From: an uncultured Ureaplasma sp.
GTDB lineage: Bacteria > Bacillota_I > Bacilli_A > Mycoplasmatales > Mycoplasmoidaceae
Reading direction: 5' to 3'
Length of the DNA: 55,657 bases
NCBI GenBank assembly: GCA_944322645.1
Contig: CALUPI010000003.1
Location: 1-55,657 of the forward strand
Positions 45,287-55,657 of this stretch are shown piece by piece. Every line of letters begins with the position of its first letter. The first letter of the stretch is position 1. A model generated the notes under the pieces. It did no database searches, was not told the origin of the DNA, and was given only the letters and a program-made list of their open reading frames with translations. The position numbers and the translations under genes were made by a program.

Positions 45287-45631
45287 TTGTAAGTGGTCAA
45301 TTGCTGCAAATTGCAGAGGAAAGTCCGCACTAGCACAACCTGAGATGGTTGTAGTGTTTGTACTCATGCTAATAACATGAGGTGATTGTAATGATCAACG
45401 GCAAATTATTTTGGACCCACGTGGTTGACAATAATTTCTAAGGTGCCACAGTGACGAAACTAATCAGTAATGGTTGGAGTGAAACGGGGTAAACCCTACA
45501 AGCTAGAAACCCAAATTTTGGTAGGGGAATTGAGTGATCAAAATGAAGAGAAACTCAAATCGATTTTTACAAAATTGATAGATAAATAATTGACACTTTT
45601 TAAAGTACAGAATGCGGCTTATAACTTACAA
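45287..45631 (+). ncRNA. rnpB: RNase P RNA, class B
   Basis: This is the catalytic RNA of RNase P, which removes 5 prime leaders of pre-tRNAs. The universal core is present: GAGGAAAGTCCGCAC near the 5 prime side, ACAGTGACGAAAC and GGAGTGAAACGGGGTAAACCC in the middle, and ACAGAATGCGGCTTAT near the 3 prime end. The termini pair (TTGTAAGT with ACTTACAA), fixing the ends. It has the shape of the class B (Bacillus/Mollicute) form. Its relatively high G+C contrasts with its surroundings. Confidence 0.95.
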
Positions 45632-45638
45632 TAAAATT

Positions 45639-45661
45639 GCACTATTTATAGTGCTTTTTTA
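45639..45661 (+). terminator. rnpB terminator
   Basis: GCACTA (45639-45644), loop TTTA, TAGTGC (45649-45654), then a T run. The hairpin follows the RNA end by eight bases. Confidence 0.8.
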
Positions 45662-45854
45662 TTTCATATTAAAAAAATAATTAAATTTTAATAAAATTAT
45701 TATGTATCAATGACTTTTTTATTTTTTAAAAAATATTTTTTAGTTATTTTTATTATTTTTTTTAAAAAAATATTAATAATAAATTATTAGAAAAATATTA
45801 TGAAAAAAAATTCTTTTTTTAATAAAATATTATTTGTTTTAGAATGGTGAGAAT

Positions 45855-48056
45855 ATGAATAAAAATTTTGAAAATTTAAATAAGAATCAATTGGAAGCTG
45901 TGACATTTCCTATGGAATCTGTAATGGTTATGGCAGGTGCTGGAACAGGTAAAACTACAGTAATTACAAGTAGAGTATTACACCTGATTTTAGATCAACA
46001 TATCAATCCTGATAGAATTTTGGCTATTACCTTTACAAATAAAGCGGCAACTGAAATGAATGACAGAATAAAGAAAAGTGTTGGATATCCACTTGATTGA
46101 ATTGGAACATTTCATTCTATATGTATAAGAATTTTAAGAAGAGAATTTTATAAATTAAATAGAAAAAATAATTTTAAAATAATTGGAGATGATGAGGAAG
46201 CATTAACTATCATTAAAGATATATATGAAAATAATCATTATGATAAAACAATAATTAGTCCCAAAAAAATGTTATATATAATTGATTATTTAAAATCTAA
46301 TATCTATGATATTAGTAGTTTAGAAAATGACTATAACATTTTAAATAAATTAGAAATAATAGGTATTAAACAAATCCAAATGGTAAAAACTACATATATA
46401 AATTATGTAAAAAAGTTTGAAATGTACAATTATGTTGATTTTAATGATATTTTAAATTTTACAAATTTTATATTATCTAATTTTTCAGATTCACTTGAAT
46501 ATTGATCTAGTCGTTTTGATATAATTTTGGTTGATGAATTTCAAGATACAAATGATATTCAATATAAACTTTTAATGTTGTTAGCATCAAAAAATCATAA
46601 TATATTTGCAGTAGGTGACGAAGATCAAAGTATATATACATTCAGAGGTGCAAATCCCAAAATTATTCATAATTTTTTAAATTATGAAAATAAGCAAATT
46701 CAAGTTGTTAAACTTGAAGAAAATTATCGTTCGACTCAAGAGATATTAAATGCTGCCAATACATTAATAAATAAAAATAAAAATCGAATTATTAAAAATT
46801 TATATTCAAAAACTAACAACTTAAAACCTTCTTTTTTTCTAGCAGATTCTGAAGAAGAAGAAGCTAATTTTGTAGTAAGAAAAATAAACTCAGTTTTAGC
46901 ATTGAATTCTGATGTAGAACTAAAAGATATTGTAATTTTATATCGTAGTAATTATTTATCCCGTCCATATGAACAAGCACTAGTATCAGAGGGGTATAAA
47001 TATAATTTATATGGTGGATTTAAATTTTATCAAAGAACAGAAATTAAAGATATTATTGCATATTTAAATGTCATTGACAATAATGATGATTTATCAATAA
47101 GAAGAATTATCAATATTCCTCGTAGAAAAATTAGTGATCAAACTGTAAAACACATTTTAGATTATTCAAATAATAATAACTTATCATTCTATGATGCAAT
47201 ATGTGAAATTGATAAAATTGAAACTCTAAGTAGTGCTCAGAAACAATCAGTTCATAATTTTATTAATTTTATTGATTATTTTAAAAATACTAAATTTAAT
47301 TCATTAGTAGATTTATTTGATGAATTGTTGAATAAAAGTCAATATTTATCATATGTTGAATCAACAGAACCAAAGCGTTTAATAACAGTTAGTAAAAACC
47401 TAGATGAATTAAGAAATGGAATTGCAAATTTTGAAAATAGGCATCCAAATGATGCAACACTTACTAATTATTTGCAAGAAGTAATGCTATATACTTTATT
47501 AGATGATAAAAAGAAGAATGAAAATGCTATTAATTTAATGACAGTCCACACTGCTAAAGGTTTAGAGTTCAAATATGTATTTTTAGTTGGTTTTTGTGAT
47601 GGAATATTTCCATCAATTCACAGTATTGAAGAAAATAATATTGAAGAGGAAAGACGTTTGGCATATGTTGCAATTACACGTGCAAAAAAAGAATTGTTTA
47701 TAACCGCTAATAGAACTTATAATTTTAATTTAAAAAAGGAAAAAGAACCATCTCGTTTTCTAAAAGATATTGATAACATCAATTTAAATATTATTAAAAA
47801 TCAATTCGTTACCAAATCAAATCAAGATTTAGATTGATTTGATTCCAAAAATAAACAAAAAATTGATTTAGATCAAAAATATGATGCTAATAGTGTCAAT
47901 GATTATAAGGTGGGTGATAAAATTATACATATTGTTTTTGGAATTGGTGTTGTAATCGGTATTAACAATGATGTATTAGAAATTTCTTTTAAACCTCCAT
48001 ATGGTGTTAAAAATATAGTGTATAATCATAAATCAATAAAAAGACAAGTAATTTAG
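45855..48056 (+). CDS. pcrA: ATP-dependent DNA helicase PcrA/UvrD
   Basis: A 733 aa superfamily 1A 3 prime to 5 prime helicase used in repair and replication restart. Motif I AGAGTGKTT (residue 32), Ia TFTNKAA, motif II VDEFQDTN, motif III VGDEDQSIYTFRGA, motif IV ENYRST, motif V VHTAKGLEFKYVF, motif VI RRLAYVAITRAK. The C-terminal tail carries the VGDKIIHIVFGIGVV Tudor-like patch that contacts RNA polymerase in PcrA. TGA-Trp codons are intact throughout. It heads a long co-directional run. The upstream ~200 bases hold AT-rich DNA and no obvious gene. Confidence 0.95.
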
Positions 48057-48057
48057 A

Positions 48058-48594
48058 ATGAATATTAAAATTTTTAATTTATTAAAGGTATCTTGTAAAA
48101 AAATATCTCAAAAAAATGATTTTGAGCTTTTTTTGATTTTTTCTCAAATTTATAATAATTTTTTTAAATATATAGATTTATCTAATTGCCATGAAATTGC
48201 TTTTTTTAGAAGAAAACATGATTGTATAGATTATTATGCAATTGTTGATGAATTAATTAAAAAAAATAAAAAGGTTTATATTATTGAAGATTGTAGTAAT
48301 AATTTATCAATTTCTTCAATCAATAAAATTACAAATTTTGTTTCAATTGATGATGGAATATATTCATATCCCAAATCTAAAAAAAATAATCTCAAAAATA
48401 TTGATGTTATTGTTTATCCATTACAATTATACAAAAATAGTTATGGATACATTTATAGTGTTAATGAATATGAGTTTTTAAGAAAATATAAAGGCCTTAA
48501 AATAGGTTTATGTTTTAAAGAATCATTAATAAATTCTTCATTGGATTTTAAGCAATTTAAATTTATTAAATTTGATAAAATTATAGTAGTTTAA
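48058..48594 (+). CDS. 5-formyltetrahydrofolate cyclo-ligase-like protein, degenerate
   Basis: A 178 aa protein that fits the length and strand order of 5-FCL, which converts 5-formyl-THF to methenyl-THF. Corresponding blocks are EIAFFRRKHDCIDYYAIVDEL near residue 45 and DVIVYPLQLYKNSYGYIYSV near 120. The ATP/folate-binding GxGGGYYDR loop of the family is missing, replaced by YGYIYSVNEYEF. Enzyme activity is therefore uncertain. It begins one base after pcrA and ends two bases before the phosphoesterase gene. It might instead be an unrelated protein. Confidence 0.55.
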   Translation: MNIKIFNLLKVSCKKISQKNDFELFLIFSQIYNNFFKYIDLSNCHEIAFFRRKHDCIDYYAIVDELIKKNKKVYIIEDCSNNLSISSINKITNFVSIDDGIYSYPKSKKNNLKNIDVIVYPLQLYKNSYGYIYSVNEYEFLRKYKGLKIGLCFKESLINSSLDFKQFKFIKFDKIIVV

Positions 48595-48596
48595 TT

Positions 48597-49391
48597 ATGA
48601 ATATACTATTTATTGGTGACATTTTTTCTGACACTGGCATTAGAGCAATTAAATCAGAATTGTTTAATGTTAAAAAAAAATATAATATAGATTTTGTTAT
48701 TGCAAATGCTGAGAATACCACAAATTGTAGTGGTTTGTCATTATTTCATTATCAAGAATTAATGAGTTATGGCATTGATTTTTTTACTATGGGCAACCAT
48801 ACTTGAAAACAAGATGATATTGAAAAAATTTTAGAAAACAAAAATATTGTTCGTCCGGCTAATATTATTTTAGATCATCAATATAATAAATTTGGTAGTG
48901 GTTCCAGAATTATATATATTAATGGTTGTAGTATAAGAATAACTAATTTATTAGGTTTATCAGTTAAATTTAAAAATATTCAAACTAATCCATTTTTATA
49001 TTTAAAGAATTTATTAACATATGAAGAAACTACTGATTTTCATATTCTTGATTTTCATGCTGAAACAACTAGCGAAAAAAATGCTTTATTCTATGCATTT
49101 AAAGGCAAACTCACAGCCATAATTGGAACTCATACCCATGTTCAAACTGCAGATGAAAGAATAAGAGAAAACACAGCTTATATTACTGATGTTGGTTCAA
49201 CAGGTTCTACTGATGGTATTATTGGGGCAAATGGTGAGGAAATTGTTAAAACATATATGAATCAATCCAATCATTATAATATTATTGATCAAGGCGGACT
49301 TTATCAATTCTGCGCAGTTGTTATTGAATTAGATGTTGTTAAAAAAGTAGTTAAAAATATCAAAAGAATTTATATTTATGAATCTGAATAA
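48597..49391 (+). CDS. YmdB-type metallophosphoesterase
   Basis: A 264 aa calcineurin-like phosphoesterase (the TIGR00282 family), which hydrolyses 2 prime,3 prime-cyclic nucleotides in Bacillus. Metal-binding motifs appear in order: FIGDIFSDTG (residues 5-14), NAENTTN, MGNHTW (about 66), DFHAETTSEK (about 160) and GTHTHVQTAD (about 185). The family is close to universal in Firmicutes and Mollicutes. A TGA supplies the Trp after GNHT. Confidence 0.88.
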
Positions 49392-49458
49392 TTGTGATAA
49401 TAAAAAAATATAATATAATATTTATTAATAATATATTTATTAAAGGAGTATTGTTTGT

Positions 49459-49689
49459 ATGTGAAGTGCAGGTGCCGTTGCAGGTTTAGCCGTGGGTATG
49501 GTTATATTAGGAATTATTATTGGTGTTGTAATTGGTTTTTTTGTTGCAAAATATATTTTTAAGCGTCAATTAAAGAAAAATCCTCCAATTACAAAAGAAA
49601 CAATTCGTATGATTTATTCTCAAGTTGGTAGAAAACCAACTGAAAAACAAATTAATGATATTTATCGTCGTGCTGTTAAAGTAAAATAA
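49459..49689 (+). CDS. UPF0154 (YneF-like) membrane protein
   Basis: A 76 aa protein with one N-terminal span (VILGIIIGVVIGFFVAKYIF) and a conserved basic tail containing KNPPITKETIRMIYSQVGRKPTEKQ. The true ATG is at 49459, 33 bases before the point where the frame re-opens after an early TGA-Trp codon; AAGGAG ten bases upstream confirms it. This UPF0154 family is widespread and of unknown function. The stop overlaps the engB start as TAATG. Confidence 0.9.
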
Positions 49690-50270
49690 TGGTTAAATTT
49701 ATAAAATCTGCTAATTTTGTTGCTCAATATTTTGAAGATAGTAGAAATCAATTTTGTTTTGTTGGAAGATCAAATGTTGGTAAATCTAGTTTGATAAATG
49801 CATTAGCAAATCAAAAAATTGCCAAAACATCATCAACTCCCGGCCATACAAAATTGGTTAATTTTTTTGATTTTGATAAATTTATATTGGTGGATTTACC
49901 TGGTTATGGTTATTCAAAAACATCAGGTAAAGATTCTGAGTTAATTCAAAATTTAATTAAGGAATATTTATCTTGGTCAAATAGATTAGTTTGTGTATTT
50001 CAGTTATGCAATATTGATGTAATTACTAATGATGATGTTGAAATGTCAAAATATTTAAATCAACTTAGTAAAAAACATAATATTGATCACATTGTATTGT
50101 TAACAAAATCAGATCGGGTAAATAATTCTCATTTTGATAATAATAAATTAAAAATTAGCAATTTTTTAAATATATCAGTAGATAATTTGCTTCCAATATC
50201 TGTGAAAAACAAGGAAAATATTAATAAATTAAGATCCATAATATATGGAATTAATCAAAAACATAAGTAG
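49689..50270 (+). CDS. engB: Ribosome biogenesis GTP-binding protein EngB/YsxC
   Basis: A 193 aa TRAFAC GTPase needed for 50S subunit assembly. G1 GRSNVGKSS (residue 24), G2 with TSSTPGHTK, G3 DLPGYGYSK, and G4 TKSD near residue 141 are intact. It is translationally coupled to yneF. Confidence 0.94.
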   Translation: MVKFIKSANFVAQYFEDSRNQFCFVGRSNVGKSSLINALANQKIAKTSSTPGHTKLVNFFDFDKFILVDLPGYGYSKTSGKDSELIQNLIKEYLSWSNRLVCVFQLCNIDVITNDDVEMSKYLNQLSKKHNIDHIVLLTKSDRVNNSHFDNNKLKISNFLNISVDNLLPISVKNKENINKLRSIIYGINQKHK

Positions 50271-50278
50271 AGGTAATT

Positions 50279-52873
50279 ATGAAAAAAATAAATGATAAAT
50301 ATAATCATATTGATGTTGAAAAAGATAAATATGAATATTGATTAGAAAAAAAATTGTTTTCGCCAAATAATCAATCAAATGAAACATTTACAGTAATTCT
50401 GCCGCCTCCTAATGTTACGGGGAAGCTACATTTAGGTCATGCATGAGATGTTAGTTTACAAGATCTTTTAGTTAGATATAATATTTTGTTAGGTAAAAAT
50501 GTATTATGAGTTCCAGGGACTGATCATGCTGGAATTGCAACACAAACAAAATTTGAAAAAATACTTAAAGAAGAAGAAAATGTAACTTCAACTGATTTGG
50601 GTAGAGATAAGTTTTTAGATAAACTTTGGATATGAGCTAAAAATCAATCTGACTTTATTCATAAACAATGAAAAAAAATGGGAATAGCTCTTTCATATGA
50701 TTATGAAAAATTTACTATGGATAATGATATGAATCAGGCAGTAAATTATGTTTTTGTTGAATTGTATAAGAATAATCTTATATATCGTAAGAAAAAACTA
50801 GTTAATTGAGATCCGATTCTAGAAACTGCCATTTCTAATATTGAAGTAATTCATAAAGATTCAAAATCCAAAATGTATTATTTCAAGTATTATACTGAAG
50901 ATAAATCTGAGTTTGTGATTGTAGCCACTACTCGTCCTGAAACTATGTTTGGTGATGTATGTTTAGTTGCTAATCCAAATGATGATAGATATAAAAAATT
51001 TGCAAATAAAAAGTTTATTAATCCTGCTAATAATAAACTTCTTCCACTTATTTTTGATGATTATATTGATATTGAATTTGGTACAGGTTTAATGAAATGT
51101 ACTCCAGCCCATGACTTTAATGATAATGAGTTAGCGAAGCGTCATAATTTAGATATTATTAATATTTTTAAACCAAACGCTACAATGATTGATAATTTAG
51201 GTGAGTTTTCTAATTTAGATAGATTTGAATGTCGACATAAATTGGTAGAAAAATTAATTGATTTAGATTTAGTTGATCATATTGAAGAAATAGAAAATAA
51301 AATTGGTTATTCAGAAAGAACTAATACAATTGTTGAACCATATTTATCATGACAATGATTTATTGATATTAAGCCATTAGCTAATAAAGTAATTGAGATG
51401 CAAAAAAATCTGGAATCTAAGGTTAATTTTATTCCTGACCACTTTAGTAATACATTAAATCAGTGACTAGAAAATATTGAAGATTGATGTATTAGTCGTC
51501 AATTGTGATGAGGACATCAAATTCCAATTTGATACAATAAAATAACTAATGAAATTTATTGTGACATAAAACCACCGAAAGATGAACAAAATTGAGTAAG
51601 AGACCCTGATGTATTAGACACCTGATTTTCATCAGGTTTATGACCATTTATAACATTAGGTTGACCATTTAAAACTGATCTATTGGATAAATATTTTCCA
51701 ACAAGTGTCTTAGTAACAGGTTATGACATTATTTTCTTTTGAGTAAGTAGAATGATGATGTTTTCAAAATATTTTACCAATTTAAAACCATTCAATAATG
51801 TTTTGATCCATGGATTAATTAGAGATTCACAAGGTAGAAAAATGTCAAAGTCTTTAGGTAATGGAATTGACCCAATGGATGTTATTGATCAATATGGTTG
51901 TGACTCATTACGTTTATTTTTAACAACTACTTCAACTCTTGGTGAAGATTTAAATTTCTCAGAAGAAAAGATAAAAGCAAATTGAAATTTTATTAATAAA
52001 CTATGGAATGGTGCTCGTTATATTTTAAACATTGAAAATTCAAATTGCTTTGATTTTAATTTAACTAATTTAGAAATTCAAAATTTATCTGGTTTAAATT
52101 TGTGAATTATAAGCAAGTTAAATTTATTGGTTTCAGAAGTAAAAAAGAATATGGATACTTTTAATTTTGTTGTTGCATTTAAAAAAATATATGAATTTGT
52201 ATGAGATGAATTTTTAAATAAATATTTAGAAATTACAAAGATTGATATTAAAAATAACAACATTCAAACTATTTCTATATTAGGATATGTGTTAAAACAA
52301 GTATTAATATTAATTCATCCTTTTGTCCCATTTGTCACAGAAGAAATTTATCAATGTTTACCTCATTCTTTAGAATCAATAATGATGGAAAGATTTCCTA
52401 ATTTAATTGACCTTAATAATTCAAATATTCAAGAATCTGAAATTTTATTTGATATTTTATCAGAAATTAGAAAATTAAGAAAAGATAGAAATTTATCTAA
52501 TAAGCAACCAATTAATATTTTAATAAATTCTAAAATTATAGAAGGTAATCGTAGTTTTTTTGATAAATATTTAAATATTAATAATATTTATATTACTGAT
52601 ATTTTAAATGATAATCATATTGATATAATTACAAACTCAATTAATATCCAAGTGAATTTAGAAAATTTAATTGATAATGGTTTAGAATTAAAGAAATTAG
52701 AAGAACAATTAGTTTTTGTTGAGTCAGAAATTAAACGTTGTCATGAATTATTGTTTAATCCTAACTTTATTCAAAAGGCACCTAAAGAAAAAGTTAATTT
52801 AGAAAAAGAAAAACTATCCAAATATCAATTACAATATAGTAATTTAAAAGAAAAAATCGCTAATTTAAAATAA
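50279..52873 (+). CDS. valS: Valyl-tRNA synthetase
   Basis: This class I synthetase charges tRNA-Val. The 864 aa product has the HIGH-type motif [13 protein letters not shown] (residue 42), the editing domain with [10 protein letters not shown] (about 215), and [10 protein letters not shown] near residue 520. Catalytic-core Trp residues are encoded by TGA throughout. The C-terminal coiled-coil ([19 protein letters not shown]) is the valyl-type tRNA-binding arm. It starts eight bases after engB with AGAGG upstream. Confidence 0.96.
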
Positions 52874-52877
52874 TATT

Positions 52878-53750
52878 ATGCAAATTTTTAAAATTTCTCC
52901 TCGCGGTTATTGTTATGGTGTTATTGATGCATGAAAAATTGTTATGCAAACATTAAAACTAAATTCAAATAAAACTATCTATATGTTAGGATTATTTGTT
53001 CATAATCCTGAAATGATAAAAGAGTTCGATTCTAAAATTAATATTTTAGATGACACTTATCTATCTCGTTATGAACTGGTTGATAATTTACCATATGCTA
53101 AAAATGGGGAAATAATTATTTTAAGTGCACATGGTACCGATTTAAAAACAATTCATTTGGCGCTTAAAAAGGGTTATAAAGTTATAAACACAACATGTAA
53201 GTATGTTTATAAAACTCATGAATTAATCAATCAATCCTTAAATAATAAACACAATGTAATTTTTATTGGTAAAAGAAATCATCCTGAAACAAATGCGATT
53301 TTATCAATTGATAAAAATATTATTTTTATTGATTATCAATGCAATAATTATAATATTCAAATCGATAATGATTACCCAATTGATGTTTATAATCAAACCA
53401 CTCTATCAATTTTTGATATTAATCATATCCATAATAAACTTAAAAATAGTTTTCCAAATATTAATATTTTTAATGACATATGTGATGCAACTACACAAAG
53501 ACAAAAAGCATTATTTGATTTTAATATACCTGTAGATTTATTTTTGGTAATAGGACATCATAAGTCAAGTAATAGTAATGAATTATTAAAAATTGCAAGA
53601 TCTAAAAATATTAATAGTTATTTAATAAACTCTATTAATGATATTAATCTAAAATGATTAGAAGGTGTAAACAAGGTTGCAATTACAAGTGGAACTTCTA
53701 CACCGACGCATCTAACAAATAGCATTATTAATTTTTTAAAGGAATATTAG
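52878..53750 (+). CDS. ispH: 4-hydroxy-3-methylbut-2-enyl diphosphate reductase
   Basis: IspH (LytB) is an iron-sulfur enzyme making IPP and DMAPP in the last step of the MEP isoprenoid pathway. The 290 aa product has the three cluster cysteines at positions 12 (GYCYGV), 107 (TTCKYV) and 202 (DICDATTQRQ), together with the substrate His segments HGTD and NHPET. No other MEP-pathway gene is in the window. DMAPP is also the donor for the i6A37 modification that MiaB extends. It lies four bases after valS. Confidence 0.93.
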
Positions 53751-53752
53751 AT

Positions 53753-54250
53753 ATGACTATAAATATAATTTTATATGAACCAAGTATAATTGAGAATGTC
53801 GGAAACATAGCACGAACATGTTTAGCATTTAAGGCTAAATTGCATCTTATAAGACCATTTGGCTTTATTTGAGATAAAAGTAAATTAAAAAGATCATCAA
53901 CAAATCATTTTGAAATGATTGATTGTTATGAATATGACGATTGAGATGATTTTTTAGGGAAAAATAATCCAAGTGAAATTTATTATTTTACAAGATATGG
54001 CAAGAAAACACCATCAGATATTCAATATAACTTTAATAATGATATTTATTTAGTTTTTGGTAATGAGCATTATGGAATAAACAAACAAATTTTAAAGAGC
54101 AATTTAAATAGATGTATAAGAATTCCTATGAGTGAGAATTTAATATGTATCAATATTGCAAATTCAGTTGCAATTGCCCTTTATGATTTATATCGTCAAA
54201 AGAATTTTGATGGTTTATGTTTAGAAGAAATATTTAATAAGGAATGATAA
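53753..54250 (+). CDS. trmL: tRNA (cytidine/uridine-2 prime-O)-methyltransferase TrmL
   Basis: A 165 aa SPOUT methyltransferase modifying nucleotide 34 of certain Leu tRNAs. The N-terminal YEPSIIENVGNIARTC and the C-terminal knot motifs LVFGNEHYGI and RIPMSENLICINIANSVAIALYD are characteristic. The frame ends TGA TAA, giving a terminal Trp. It starts two bases after ispH. Confidence 0.88.
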
Positions 54251-54253
54251 TTT

Positions 54254-54928
54254 ATGAGATTAAGAAATGATAAAAATGCAAAACAAAAATTATCAGAATG
54301 TGAAATTGTTTATTCTTTTAATGATAGGTCAGAAAAAATTGATTTAACTAGTATTTTTAATAATGATAATCCTATACATATTGAAATAGGTATGGGAAAA
54401 GGAGATTTTATTATTAATAATGCAATTAACAATCCAAATATTAATTATATTGGAATTGAAAAATATGATACTGTTTTGGTAAAAGCAATTAATAAAGTTA
54501 AAAAACATAAAATTAAAAATTTAAGAATCTTTTCTATGGATGCTCAATTATTAAATAAAATTATTCCATCTCATTCAATTGATAAAATTTATTTAAATTT
54601 TAGTGACCCATGACCTAAAAAAAGACATGCAAAAAGAAGATTAACACATCCTAATTTTTTAAATATTTATTATGAATTGTTAAACAAAAACTCACAAATT
54701 GAATTTAAAACAGATAATGATAATTTGTTTAAATGAACAATTGATGAAATATTACTATCCAATCCAGATAATTATAAAATTATTTATCAAACTACAAATT
54801 TGTATAATGATTTAAAAAATAGTTATAATATTAATAATGTTGCCTCTGAATATGAAAAAAAGTTTCATTTGTTAGGCAAAAATATTAATAAGGTTATTTT
54901 TGAAATTATAAGTTTGGAAGCTAAATAA
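54254..54928 (+). CDS. trmB: tRNA (guanine-N7-)-methyltransferase
   Basis: TrmB methylates G46 of many tRNAs. The 224 aa product has the SAM motif [10 protein letters not shown] near residue 47, the acidic GIEKYD, and the family signature [16 protein letters not shown] near residue 117, followed by [13 protein letters not shown]. Two TGA-Trp codons split it under the standard code. It starts three bases after trmL. Confidence 0.94.
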
Positions 54929-54929
54929 T

Positions 54930-55322
54930 ATGAAACCAAAAATATTAGTATGTGGAAATGCAAATTCTAAATATATACAAAGGGATTTAATTAAACGTTT
55001 AATAGATTTAAAGTTTGATGTAGAATATTTTGATCCAGAATCTGATTTTGTTCAAAATGTTTATAAATTAGCAAATACTATTAAAATGTATGAATCACAA
55101 AAAATAGGAATAGTTTTATCAAATACTGCAATTACCATTAGAGAAATTACTAATAATTTTTATGAAATAAAGAATTTAATAATTTCAAAGGACAATAAAT
55201 TTGTTAAAACTCAATATGAAAACGCCAATATGATCACAGTTGGGATTGAAGAATGATCAGCTGATGATATTATTAAAATTTGTTTATTTTATGTAAATAA
55301 TGCCTTTGTTTTTAAAATATAA
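54930..55322 (+). CDS. RpiB/LacAB-like protein, probably degenerate
   Basis: A 130 aa protein with the length and strand order of ribose-5-phosphate isomerase B. The segment NANSKYIQRDLIKRLIDLKFDVEYF near the N terminus, a short GIVLSNTAITIREI strand near residue 60 and KTQYENANMITVGIEEW near the end align with RpiB. The catalytic Cys in the family's CGTG loop and the conserved DHAG are replaced (SNTA), so isomerase activity is doubtful. It is the last gene of the long plus-strand run, one base after trmB. Confidence 0.6.
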
Positions 55323-55350
55323 AAAAATGAGGAATTCAACTTCTATAAAT

Positions 55351-55387
55351 GTATCCTCCATTAGTGTTGTCCACTAATAGGGGATAC
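55351..55387. repeat. 16-bp inverted repeat with 5-base centre (possible IS terminal repeat)
   Basis: GTATCCTCCATTAGTG and CACTAATAGGGGATAC are complementary except at two positions, around TTGTC. There is no T tract, so it is unlikely to be a terminator. It could be an IS terminal repeat or two abutting IS ends. At the other end of the window, the IS3-type fragment closes with AAATAGTGGGCAA, which loosely resembles the repeat tip. Confidence 0.5.
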
Positions 55388-55657
55388 GTTGATATCAATT
55401 ATTGTTAATAATTATTAATTAATTTATATTAATTGAACTAATATTAATATATTCAATTATTAGATTATTTCCTAATAAATATATTATTAAGTTTTTATAT
55501 TCATTCTTTTAGAGAGTTTGAGATAAATTACCCAGAAAAGAGGCAAAAATGGGAAATTGACATAGACCATATCAAACAGCAATTATTATTAAAAAAATTC
55601 AGCATGATGTAAATCCAATAGAGTTATATGAGCAGGAATTATCTCTTGGATGAACTG
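55388..55657 (+). other. AT-rich DNA with an incomplete reading frame at the edge
   Basis: An ATG at 55549 with AGAGG six bases upstream opens a frame to the window edge (about 36 codons; MGNWHRPYQTAII then an Ile/Lys/Asp-rich stretch). Another frame, carrying REFEINYPEKRQKW, runs through the same segment and swaps with the first at an A7 run (55594-55608 region). Either could be the start of a transposase, but no family was recognised and the fragment is too short to decide. Confidence 0.3.

Noticed and set aside
55351-55387. Intrinsic terminator for the 54930 gene
   Set aside because: A T tract is missing after the stem and the centre contains GTC; a recombination or IS end explanation fits better.

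Overview
This window is chromosomal DNA from a Mollicute (Mycoplasma/Spiroplasma/Entomoplasma-type bacterium). Three things show it. The sequence is extremely AT-rich. Almost every recognisable housekeeping gene contains in-frame TGA codons at positions where the protein family has tryptophan, so TGA is Trp (genetic code 4). The gene content is the compact Mollicute set: ScpA/ScpB, PotABC with an enlarged PotA, EngB, YneF, L32 and class B RNase P RNA. The genus cannot be fixed because there is no 16S rRNA gene. All gene models below are read with TGA as Trp; under the standard code most would look broken.

Layout. 1-1360: transposon debris, with the C-terminal end of an IS3-type transposase followed by a decayed IS30-type element. 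1361-3919 (minus): plsC-scpA-scpB. 3972-4145 (minus): a small possibly NfeD-like protein. 4217-5107 (plus): endonuclease IV. 5109-9862 (minus): a very large SF1 helicase with a C-terminal nuclease-like domain, then leucyl aminopeptidase. 9923-12969 (plus): dimeric dUTPase, a hypothetical gene, a probable small RNA, thiol peroxidase and a MATE exporter. 12962-21986 (minus): potassium channel, potABC, HAD phosphatase, thioredoxin, topoisomerase I and a degenerate DprA. 22057-27750 (plus): plsY and a three-gene ABC exporter with two giant paralogous permeases. 27829-28614 (minus): nine tRNAs, preceded on the same strand by mnmA and miaB (28674-31224). 31287-39115 (plus): secreted protein, TrmR-like methyltransferase, a small membrane protein, CIRCE-controlled dnaK, a membrane protein, a hypothetical gene, uvrC and a shortened phosphate acetyltransferase relative. 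39102-43767 (minus): large lipoprotein, membrane protein, holA. 43863-55322 (plus): rpmF, small membrane protein, tRNA-Leu, about 1 kb of non-coding AT-rich DNA, rnpB, then a long co-directional run: pcrA, 5-FCL-like gene, ymdB-type phosphoesterase, yneF, engB, valS, ispH, trmL, trmB, rpiB-like gene. 55323-55657: a striking inverted repeat and the start of an unidentified reading frame, possibly another IS.

How the genes fit together. Most belong to information processing (replication and repair: nfo, topA, holA, uvrC, pcrA; chromosome segregation: scpAB; translation: tRNAs, valS, rpmF, rnpB, tRNA modification), phospholipid synthesis (plsC, plsY), redox defence (tpx, trxA) and polyamine uptake (potABC, with no substrate-binding gene nearby). 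I found no CRISPR array, prophage or clear-cut new defence system. The best leads are the two-permease ABC exporter, the helicase-nuclease fusion, the probable small RNA before tpx, several apparently leaderless promoters, and a group of enzyme relatives (DprA, Pta, 5-FCL, RpiB) that seem to have lost signature residues.
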